11,911 nt of DNA from Chloroflexota bacterium (GTDB taxonomy: Bacteria; Chloroflexota; Limnocylindria; Limnocylindrales; CSP1-4): the NCBI GenBank assembly GCA_025935655.1, contig JAICUV010000093.1, positions 1 through 11,911 on the forward strand, in the 5' to 3' direction. A program made the translations under genes and the position numbers. Shown one piece after another: positions 6,421-11,911 of the stretch. The first letter of the stretch is position 1. Each line of letters begins with the position of its first letter. A model generated the notes under the pieces. The model did no database searches, was not told where the DNA came from, and was given only the letters and a program-made list of their open reading frames with translations.

Positions 6421-6921
6421 ATGACGAAGCAGCACATCACGGTCACCGTCAACGGGACGGCCCGCGAGGCGGACGTCGAGCCCCGCCTCCTCCTCGTCCA
6501 TCTCCTGCGCGACGTGTTCGGGCTCACCGGCACGCACACCGGCTGCGACACGAGCAACTGCGGCGCGTGCACGATCCACGTGAACGGCAACAGCGCGAAG
6601 TCGTGCACGATGCTCGCCGTCCAGGCGGACGGGGCCGACATCCGCACGATCGAGGGCATGGAGGTGGGCGGCAAGCTCCACCCGCTCCAGCAGGCGTTCT
6701 GGGACTGCCACGGCCTGCAGTGCGGGTTCTGCACGCCGGGGATGATCATGCAGTCCGCCTGGCTGCTCGAGCACAACCCGGACCCCACCGACGACGAGGT
6801 GCGCGAGGGGATCGCGGGCAACCTCTGCCGGTGCACGGGGTACGTGAACATCGTCAAGGCCGTCCAGCAGGCCGCCGGTGAGCTTCGTGCCGCCGAGCCC
6901 GCCGCCGGCACCCCCGCCTGA
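6421..6921 (+). CDS. coxS: CO dehydrogenase small subunit ([2Fe-2S] protein)
   Basis: The 166-residue iron-sulfur subunit, carrying two [2Fe-2S] clusters that wire the Mo-Cu site in CoxL to the FAD in CoxM. The N-terminal plant-ferredoxin-type domain uses Cys42, Cys47, Cys50 and Cys62 (GCDTSNCGAC...SC). The C-terminal four-helix domain uses Cys101, Cys104, Cys136 and Cys138 (QCGFC and LCRC). All eight ligands are present. The frame is open upstream to 6262 inside coxM, but GGAG (6411-6414) with 6-base spacing and normal family length support ATG 6421. An Ala-rich tail follows residue 150. The gene sits 10 bases after coxM and 17 bases before coxL. Confidence 0.96.
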   Translation: MTKQHITVTVNGTAREADVEPRLLLVHLLRDVFGLTGTHTGCDTSNCGACTIHVNGNSAKSCTMLAVQADGADIRTIEGMEVGGKLHPLQQAFWDCHGLQCGFCTPGMIMQSAWLLEHNPDPTDDEVREGIAGNLCRCTGYVNIVKAVQQAAGELRAAEPAAGTPA

Positions 6922-6938
6922 GCGCCGAGGAGACGCTG

Positions 6939-9311
6939 ATGACGACCGAGGCACAGGCGCCCACCACCACCGAGGAAGTGGGCGGGATGGGCCACTCCAA
7001 GAAGCGCAAGGAGGACCCGCGCTTCATCCGCGGCCAGGGCGAGTACATCGAGGACGTCGTCCTGCCGAACATGGTCTGGATGGACATCGTCCGGACGCCG
7101 TACGCGCACGCGAAGATCAAGTCGATCGACGCGAGCGAGGCGCTCAAGATGCCGGGCGTGCTCGCGGTGATCACGGGCAAGGACCTCGAGGCGGCCGGGC
7201 TCCACTGGATGCCCACGCTCGCCGGCGACAAGCAGATGGTGCTGCCGGTCGACGAGGTCATGTACCAGAGCCAGGAGGTGGCGGCGGTCATCGCCGAGAC
7301 CCGCTACCAGGCGGCCGATGCGATCACGGCGGTGTACGTGGACTACGAGCCGCTGCCCGTCATCGTCGACCCCTACAAGGCGCTCGAGCCGGACGCCCCG
7401 GTCCTCCGCCCCGACCGCGGACCCGACAAGCAGCACAACCGCATCTGGCACTGGGAGTCCGGGGACCGGGCCGCGACCGACGCAGCGCTCGCCGCCTCGG
7501 ACAAGGTCGTGCCGATCGACGTCTACATCCCGCGGATCCACGTCGCCTCCATCGAGACCTGCGGCTGCATCGCGGACTATGACCCGGTCCGCGCCCATCT
7601 CGACTTCCACGTCACGAGCCAGGCGCCGCACGTCTACCGGACGGTCATCAGCCTCGTGTCGGGGATCCCGGAGTCCTCGATCCGGGTCAAGACCCACGAC
7701 ATCGGCGGCGGGTTCGGCGGCAAGGTGCCGGTCTACCCGGGCTACGTCATCGCGATCGTCGCCTCGCTCACGCTCGGCCGGCCGGTCAAGTGGATCGAGG
7801 ACCGGAGCGAGAACCTCCAGGCCGACAGCTTCGCGCGGGACTACCACGTCCACGCGGAGCTGGGGCTCACCAACGACGGCACGATCACGGGGCTGCGCGT
7901 CAAGACGCTGGCGGATCACGGCTATGCCGACGCGGCCGCCGATCCCTCGAAGTACCCGGCCGGGCTGTTCAACGTCATCACCGGCTCCTACGACATGCCC
8001 CAGGCGTTCGTCGAGGTCGACGCGGCCTACACCAACAAGCCGCCCGGCGGCGTCGCCTACCGCTGCTCGTTCCGGGTCACGGAGGCGGTGCACACGATCG
8101 AGCGGCTGGTCGACGAGGCAGCCCGCGTCGTGGGCATGGATCCCGCGGCGTTCCGGATGAAGAACTTCATCCGCAAGGACCAGTTCCCGTACCACACGCC
8201 CACCGGCTGGGACTACGACTCGGGCGACTACCACACGGCGCTCCAGAAGGCGCTCGACATGATCGGCTACGACGAGCTGCGCAGGGAGCAGGCCGAGAAG
8301 CGGGCCCGCGGCGAGCTGATGGGGATCGGGATCAGCTCGTTCACGGAGATCGTCGGCGCCGGCCCGTCGCACGACTTCGACATCATCGGCATCAAGATGT
8401 TCGACTCGGCGGAGATCCGGGTCCACCCCACGGGCTCCGCGATCCTCCGCCTCGGGGTCCAGAGCCAGGGCCAGGGCCACGAGACCACGTTCGCCCAGAT
8501 CGTCGCGGAAGAGCTGGGCATCCCGATGTCCAAGGTCATGGTGGAGGAGGGCGACACCGACACGGCGCCCTACGGCCTCGGCACGTACGCGTCGCGGTCC
8601 ACGCCCACCGCCGGGGCCGCGACGGCCATCGCGGCCCGCAAGATCAAGGAGAAGACCCGCCTGCTCGCCGCCCATCTCCTCGAGTGCTCGCCCGACGACC
8701 TCGAGTGGACGCCCGGCCAGTGGAACGTCAAGGGCTCGCCCGACCGGTTCAAGACGATCGCCGAGCTCGCCTTCGCCGCCTACACCAACCATCCCGCCGG
8801 GATGGAGGCGGGGCTCGAGGCGACCGACTACTACGACCCGCCCAACCTCACCTTCCCGTTCGGCTCGTACATCTGCGTCGTCGACATCGACAAGGGGACC
8901 GGGCAAGTCAAGGTCCGCCGCTTCGTGGCGATCGACGACTGCGGCAACATCATCAACCCGATGATCGTGGACGGACAGATCCACGGCGGCCTGACGATGG
9001 GACTCGCCCCCGCGCTGTACGAGGAGATCTCGTACGACGAGAACGGCAACAACCTCGCCGGGACGTTCATGGACTACCTGCTGCCCACCGCGCTGGAGAC
9101 GCCTGCCTGGGAGACGGGCAAGACCATCACCCCGTCGCCGCACCACCCGCTGGGCGCGAAGGGGGTGGGGGAGTCGGCGACCGTCGGCGCGCCCCCGGCC
9201 ATCGCCAACGCCGTGGTGGACGCGCTCGCGCACCTCGGCGTGACCAACGTGGACATCCCCATCACCCCGCAGAAGGTGTGGCGGATCCTCCACGAGAAGG
9301 GTGTCGTCTAG
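6939..9311 (+). CDS. coxL: CO dehydrogenase large subunit, form I (Mo-Cu catalytic subunit)
   Basis: The 790-residue catalytic subunit, which oxidises CO with water to CO2. The loop AYRCSFR places the copper-binding cysteine at residue 376 (Cys388 in O. carboxidovorans) and marks this as form I. Other active-site elements are Gln228 in TSQAPH, the molybdopterin loop GGGFGGK (256-262), and the catalytic Glu745 in GAKGVGES near the C-terminus. The N-terminal a/b hammerhead domain (about 25-140) includes GLHWMPTLAGDKQ. Length is close to the 809 residues of the reference enzyme. GAGGAG at 6927-6932 with 6-base spacing supports ATG 6939. The enzyme is cytoplasmic, at the inner face of the membrane, as a dimer of LMS trimers. 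The next gene starts 3 bases after the stop. Confidence 0.97.
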   Translation: MTTEAQAPTTTEEVGGMGHSKKRKEDPRFIRGQGEYIEDVVLPNMVWMDIVRTPYAHAKIKSIDASEALKMPGVLAVITGKDLEAAGLHWMPTLAGDKQMVLPVDEVMYQSQEVAAVIAETRYQAADAITAVYVDYEPLPVIVDPYKALEPDAPVLRPDRGPDKQHNRIWHWESGDRAATDAALAASDKVVPIDVYIPRIHVASIETCGCIADYDPVRAHLDFHVTSQAPHVYRTVISLVSGIPESSIRVKTHDIGGGFGGKVPVYPGYVIAIVASLTLGRPVKWIEDRSENLQADSFARDYHVHAELGLTNDGTITGLRVKTLADHGYADAAADPSKYPAGLFNVITGSYDMPQAFVEVDAAYTNKPPGGVAYRCSFRVTEAVHTIERLVDEAARVVGMDPAAFRMKNFIRKDQFPYHTPTGWDYDSGDYHTALQKALDMIGYDELRREQAEKRARGELMGIGISSFTEIVGAGPSHDFDIIGIKMFDSAEIRVHPTGSAILRLGVQSQGQGHETTFAQIVAEELGIPMSKVMVEEGDTDTAPYGLGTYASRSTPTAGAATAIAARKIKEKTRLLAAHLLECSPDDLEWTPGQWNVKGSPDRFKTIAELAFAAYTNHPAGMEAGLEATDYYDPPNLTFPFGSYICVVDIDKGTGQVKVRRFVAIDDCGNIINPMIVDGQIHGGLTMGLAPALYEEISYDENGNNLAGTFMDYLLPTALETPAWETGKTITPSPHHPLGAKGVGESATVGAPPAIANAVVDALAHLGVTNVDIPITPQKVWRILHEKGVV

Positions 9312-9314
9312 CCG

Positions 9315-10370
9315 ATGCCGAACCGGAGCCTGGCGCCGCGGATCGCGGCGCTGGAGGCGGACGGGAGCCGCTTCGCGGTCGCCACGGTGGTGGCGGTCCA
9401 GCGGCCGACGTCCGCCAAGCCCGGGGCCCGCGGGATCATCCATCCCGACGGGACCATCGAGGGCTGGGTCGGCGGCAGCTGCGCCCAGCCCGTTGTCGTC
9501 CGGGAGGCGCTCCGGGCGCTCGTCGACGGCCAGCCACGGCTGCTCCGGCTGTCGAAGTCGGGGTCCGCGGAGGGCCGCCGGGCCGATGGCGTCGTGGAGC
9601 TCGTCATGACCTGCCACTCGGGCGGGACCCTGGAGATCTACGTGGAACCGCACGTCCCCGCACCCCAGCTGTGGCTGGTCGGCACGACGCCGATCGTCGG
9701 CGCGCTCGCGTCCCTCGGGTCAGCGGCCGGCTGGCGCGTCAGCGTGTTCGATCCCGAGGCGGACCCGGAGGCCTTCCCCGGCGCCGAGCGCGTGCTCGAG
9801 GAGACCGCGCTGGCACGGTTCGAGCCCGACGTGGCGCCGCACGTCATCGTCGCGACGCAGGGAATCTGGGACGAGGAGGCGCTGCGCTCCGTGTTCCGGC
9901 GTGACGTCTCGTACGTGGGCCTCGTGGCCTCGCCGACGCGCGCGCAGCACGTCCGTGCGTGGCTGCGCGACGAGGGCGGCGTGAGCGACGAACGCCTGGC
10001 GGCGCTGCGGGCGCCGGCGGGCCTCGACCTCGGCGCGGAGACGGCCGAGGAGATCGCGATCTCGATCCTGGGCGAGCTCGTCCAGGTCCGCCGCGGGACC
10101 GCCTCGTTCGTGGCGGCGCCCGGCCCGGCGACGCTCGCCGGCGAGGCGGGGATCGCGGCCCAGGAGATCGCGCTCGCGCCCGTCGTGGACGACATCGTGC
10201 TCGTCGACCCGGTGTGCGGGATGACCGTCGACCGGGCCCGGGCCCGCCACCTCGCCGAGCACGAGGGCGTGGTCTACGCGTTCTGCCGCATGGGCTGCCG
10301 GACCGCGTTCATCCAGGAGCCGGGGGCGTACGTCCCCGGCCCATTCGCCCCTGCCGGCGCCGGGGCCTGA
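9315..10370 (+). CDS. XdhC/CoxF-like maturation protein with C-terminal YHS metal-binding domain
   Basis: A 351-residue protein with three parts. The XdhC_CoxI domain shows WVGGSCAQP (residues 51-59, Cys56) and MTCHSGG (98-104, Cys100). An XdhC Rossmann-like domain starts at about residue 118 with LWLVGTTPIVG, where the usual glycine-rich loop is degenerate, and ends at GLDLGAETAEEIAI. After a linker of about 25 residues comes a YHS domain (about 298-341) with DPVCGM (Cys301) and FCRMGC (Cys324, Cys328). YHS domains are known from copper-transporting ATPases and other metal-handling proteins. Because CoxF supplies copper to CO dehydrogenase in O. carboxidovorans, I infer that this is the copper-handling XdhC protein of the locus. 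The start is 3 bases after coxL with no good ribosome site of its own, so translation is probably coupled to coxL. Confidence 0.9.
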   Translation: MPNRSLAPRIAALEADGSRFAVATVVAVQRPTSAKPGARGIIHPDGTIEGWVGGSCAQPVVVREALRALVDGQPRLLRLSKSGSAEGRRADGVVELVMTCHSGGTLEIYVEPHVPAPQLWLVGTTPIVGALASLGSAAGWRVSVFDPEADPEAFPGAERVLEETALARFEPDVAPHVIVATQGIWDEEALRSVFRRDVSYVGLVASPTRAQHVRAWLRDEGGVSDERLAALRAPAGLDLGAETAEEIAISILGELVQVRRGTASFVAAPGPATLAGEAGIAAQEIALAPVVDDIVLVDPVCGMTVDRARARHLAEHEGVVYAFCRMGCRTAFIQEPGAYVPGPFAPAGAGA

Positions 10371-10393
10371 CCCGCCCATCCACGGAGGTATCG

Positions 10394-10837
10394 ATGCAGT
10401 TCTCGGGCACCGTCCAGATCGCCGCTCCCCGCGCCCGCGTCTGGGAGTTCCTCATGGACCCGGACCAGGTCGGCTCGTGCGGCCCGGGCGTGGAGTCGAT
10501 CGAGGTGATCGATGCGGACCACTTCAAGGCGAAGGCGAAGGTGGGCATCGGGTTCATCTCCGCCCGGTTCGTCGTGGACATGACGGTCGCCGAGCGCAAC
10601 GAGCCCGAGCTCGCGGTCCTCAAGGCTCACGGACAGGCGCCGGGCTCCGCCGTGGATGCGACCGCGAACATGCACCTGGCCGGGCCCGACGAGGGCCCGA
10701 CGACCATGGACTGGTCCGCGGACGTGACGATCTCCGGGACGCTCGCCTCGGTCGGGGCACGGATGATCGAGGGCACCGCCAACAAGATGATCGGCCAGAC
10801 CTTCGACTGCATCAGGGCGAAGCTCGAGGCCGGCTGA
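10394..10837 (+). CDS. coxG: CoxG-like SRPBCC protein, short form
   Basis: A 147-residue protein of the SRPBCC fold, CoxG family, opening with the typical MQFSGTVQIAAPRARVWEFL and including VGIGFISARF and the closing ADVTISGTLASVGARMI. GGAGG (10384-10388) with 5-base spacing fixes ATG 10394. CoxG is linked to recruitment of CO dehydrogenase to the membrane and to quinone binding. Many CoxG proteins have a C-terminal tail ending in a membrane helix; here the protein stops after the SRPBCC domain (CIRAKLEAG), so any membrane contact must come from the lipid- or quinone-binding cavity or from a partner. It is the last gene of the structural operon, and its stop codon lies inside a hairpin shared with the convergent small gene. 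Confidence 0.92.
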   Translation: MQFSGTVQIAAPRARVWEFLMDPDQVGSCGPGVESIEVIDADHFKAKAKVGIGFISARFVVDMTVAERNEPELAVLKAHGQAPGSAVDATANMHLAGPDEGPTTMDWSADVTISGTLASVGARMIEGTANKMIGQTFDCIRAKLEAG

Positions 10838-10849
10838 GCGGGTCAGCCG
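10831..10849. terminator. Symmetric hairpin formed by the two convergent stop codons
   Basis: CGGCTGA (10831-10837) and TCAGCCG (10843-10849) are perfect inverted repeats around loop GCGGG. The TGA of coxG and the TGA of the minus-strand gene each sit at the loop end of their stem arm. The structure reads identically from both strands and could serve as a compact bidirectional terminator. There is no T-tract on either side. Confidence 0.5.
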
Positions 10850-11088
10850 TCGCGGCGGACGTCCCAGTGGGAGGCGTGCTCGAGGGCCTCGGACACCGAG
10901 CGCACCACGTCGATCCGCGCGTTCGGGTAGCCCGCGACGTGGAGCCGGCGCTCGACCTCGACCGCAGCGACGGGTCCGGCATCGTCACTGTCGGTGCGCT
11001 CGACCTCGTCCCGGGCCTGCTCGAAGGCCTTCACGAACGCCTGGTCGTCCCACGGGCTGAGGCGCGCCCGGATGTGCAGGGTCGTCAT
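10843..11088 (-). CDS. Small protein of unknown function, convergent to coxG
   Basis: An 81-residue protein on the minus strand that I do not recognise. Evidence that it is real: on the coding strand GGAGGT (11100-11095) lies six bases before its ATG, both neighbours leave space for it (5 bases to coxG and a 95-base divergent intergenic region), and its composition is that of a soluble, charged protein (many Arg, Glu, Asp; no cysteine; no membrane segment). It opens with MTTLHIRARLSPWDD and predicts mixed helix and strand, with a helix-like segment around residues 18-33. Its stop lies in the hairpin shared with coxG. It is divergent from the hydrolase gene. A role in CO metabolism is not indicated. 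Confidence 0.7.
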   Translation of the reverse strand: MTTLHIRARLSPWDDQAFVKAFEQARDEVERTDSDDAGPVAAVEVERRLHVAGYPNARIDVVRSVSEALEHASHWDVRRDG

Positions 11089-11183
11089 CGCAGTACCTCC
11101 GCCCCTGATTGTGCTCCTGTCCCGGCAGATCGGCAGAGTCCGACGGCCCCGTTCACCGGGCCTGCCCGACAGGTGCGATCCTG
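11089..11183. promoter_or_regulatory. Divergent promoter region with dyad and tandem repeat
   Basis: This 95-base gap must drive both the small minus-strand gene and the hydrolase. It holds an imperfect 18-bp dyad at 11145-11162 (GGCCC...GGGCC arms with inner GT/AC, 14 of 18 symmetric positions), a tandem 8-mer CGGCAGAT/CGGCAGAG at 11123-11138, and separated inverted halves CCTGTC (11116-11121) and GACAGG (11168-11173). A weak minus-strand -10 candidate CACAAT lies at 11113-11108. No convincing -35 element is seen. Confidence 0.3.
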
Positions 11184-11828
11184 ATGGCCATGGAGCGCCT
11201 CCACGCGGTCATCGGCCCGCTCTCGACCAACGTCTACGTCCTGGGCGACCCCGCGACGCGCGAGGCGATCGCGGTCGACACCGCGATCCCATGCCTGCCC
11301 TGGATCGCGGGCGCGCTCGCGGCGCGCGAGTGGACGCTCAAGCTGATCGTGAGCACCCACGGCCACTGGGACCACACGGGCGCCAACGCGGCCGTCGCCG
11401 AGCACACGGGTGCGCCCATCGCGGTCCATCCCCTGGACGCGCACCGCCTGACCGACCCCCAGCCGCTGTACGCGGCGTTCGACATCCCGCCGTCCGTGCC
11501 CGCGGTGGAGCTGGCCGAGGGCGGCGAGATCCGGTTCGGCGACATCCGGCTGCGCGTGCTGCACACGCCGGGCCACACCGAGGGCTCGGTCTGCCTGCTC
11601 TCGGCCGACGACGGGCTGCTCCTCAGCGGCGACACGCTGTTCTCGGGCGGGTGGGGCCGCGTCGACCTCCCGGGCGGGTCCCCCGAGCTGATGGTCGAGT
11701 CGCTCGGCCGGCTGGCCGAGCTCGAGGACCACCTGCGGGTGCTCCCGGGCCACGGCGCCGCGACGACGATCGGCCGCGAACGACCGTGGATGGAGATGGT
11801 CCGTCGGGACGGCCGGCTGCCCATGTAG
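11184..11828 (+). CDS. Metallo-beta-lactamase-fold hydrolase (glyoxalase II-like)
   Basis: A 214-residue MBL-fold protein with a full set of metal ligands: HGHWDH (His59, His61, Asp63, His64), His131 in HTPGHTEGS, Asp150 in LSGDTLF and His190 in VLPGHG. This is the binuclear zinc (or iron) pattern of glyoxalase II and related thioester or lactone hydrolases; the substrate is not predictable from the sequence. The frame opens at GTG 11109, but the extra N-terminus looks non-coding and runs through the intergenic dyads. ATG 11184 has AGGTG at 11171-11175 with 8-base spacing; ATG 11190 is also possible and would give 212 residues. It is a soluble cytoplasmic enzyme. It has its own promoter region and is probably not part of the cox operon. 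Confidence 0.9.
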   Translation: MAMERLHAVIGPLSTNVYVLGDPATREAIAVDTAIPCLPWIAGALAAREWTLKLIVSTHGHWDHTGANAAVAEHTGAPIAVHPLDAHRLTDPQPLYAAFDIPPSVPAVELAEGGEIRFGDIRLRVLHTPGHTEGSVCLLSADDGLLLSGDTLFSGGWGRVDLPGGSPELMVESLGRLAELEDHLRVLPGHGAATTIGRERPWMEMVRRDGRLPM

Positions 11829-11911
11829 CGTCGCCGGACGGCGGCCGCCTCGGGCACCCGCCCGCGGTCCCCAGGACCATGAGATCGCCCACGGGACGCC
11901 TTCCGGGACGA
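11829..11911. terminator. Tail of the window with small GC hairpins after the hydrolase gene
   Basis: No gene is supported here. CGGGC (11851-11855) pairs with GCCCG (11860-11864) around loop ACCC, and GGTCC (11866-11870) pairs with GGACC (11874-11878) around loop CCA. Either could help terminate the hydrolase transcript, but neither is followed by a T-tract. Confidence 0.3.

Noticed and set aside
5313..9653. Minus-strand open frame of 1446 codons across coxM, coxS and coxL
   Set aside because: It is antisense to three unmistakable genes. High GC content removes stop codons from the complementary frame, and its translation is Arg/Asp/Val-rich without recognisable motifs.
7790..9904. Long + strand frame overlapping coxL and the YHS-XdhC gene
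   Set aside because: Out-of-frame shadow of two genes with complete catalytic motifs.
11109..11183. N-terminal extension of the hydrolase from GTG 11109
   Set aside because: The extra residues have no family match and overlap intergenic inverted repeats; AGGTG is placed for ATG 11184.
11623..11892. Minus-strand frame at the window end
   Set aside because: Mostly antisense to the hydrolase, Pro/Arg/Gly-rich, and no ribosome site.
1..11911. tRNA, rRNA, CRISPR array, insertion sequence or phage genes
   Set aside because: No repeats with regular spacing, no transposase or integrase motifs, no tRNA-like cloverleaf seen; composition looks uniform across the window.

Overview
The window is about 12 kb of very GC-rich DNA, with strong G/C preference at third codon positions, from a free-living aerobic bacterium. 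It carries an almost complete aerobic carbon monoxide oxidation locus of the cox type. The catalytic subunit contains AYRCSFR, the active-site loop that marks form I Mo-Cu carbon monoxide dehydrogenase (CODH), as opposed to the AYRGAGR of form II homologues. The high GC content, GTG starts and a probable leaderless start would fit Chloroflexota (for example soil Limnocylindria-like lineages) or Actinomycetota. I cannot separate these two from the sequence alone.

Layout. (1) Positions 1-5277, all on the + strand, form a maturation block: the C-terminal part of CoxD (MoxR-type AAA+ ATPase, cut by the window edge), an unrecognised single-pass membrane protein, CoxE (von Willebrand A protein), an XdhC/CoxI/CoxF-type protein, a MobA/MocA-like nucleotidyltransferase and a SAM-dependent methyltransferase. 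Spacing is tight; the last three genes abut or overlap by 4 bp. (2) Positions 5278-5537 are the main intergenic region. It holds a hairpin after the methyltransferase, a good sigma70-type promoter (TTGACG-18 bp-GATACT), several palindromes, and a structured leader ending in two AGGAGG motifs on either side of a GC hairpin. (3) Positions 5538-10837 form the structural block coxM-coxS-coxL. It is followed by a second XdhC-family protein carrying a C-terminal YHS metal-binding domain, and by a short CoxG. (4) A small convergent gene of unknown function lies on the minus strand (10843-11088). A metallo-beta-lactamase-fold hydrolase (11184-11828) is transcribed divergently from it. The last 83 bases hold only small hairpins.

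How it works together. CoxL, CoxS and CoxM form the CODH heterotrimer. CO is oxidised at the Mo-S-Cu site in CoxL, and electrons pass through two [2Fe-2S] clusters in CoxS and FAD in CoxM towards quinone. CoxG is thought to link the enzyme to the membrane or quinone pool. The nucleotidyltransferase would make molybdopterin cytosine dinucleotide. CoxD, CoxE and the XdhC/CoxF-like proteins would sulfurate the Mo and insert Cu after folding. The most interesting departures from the textbook locus are the YHS domain fused to the second XdhC protein (a candidate copper-handling module), the unknown membrane protein wedged between coxD and coxE, the methyltransferase at the end of the maturation block, and the CoxG without a membrane anchor.
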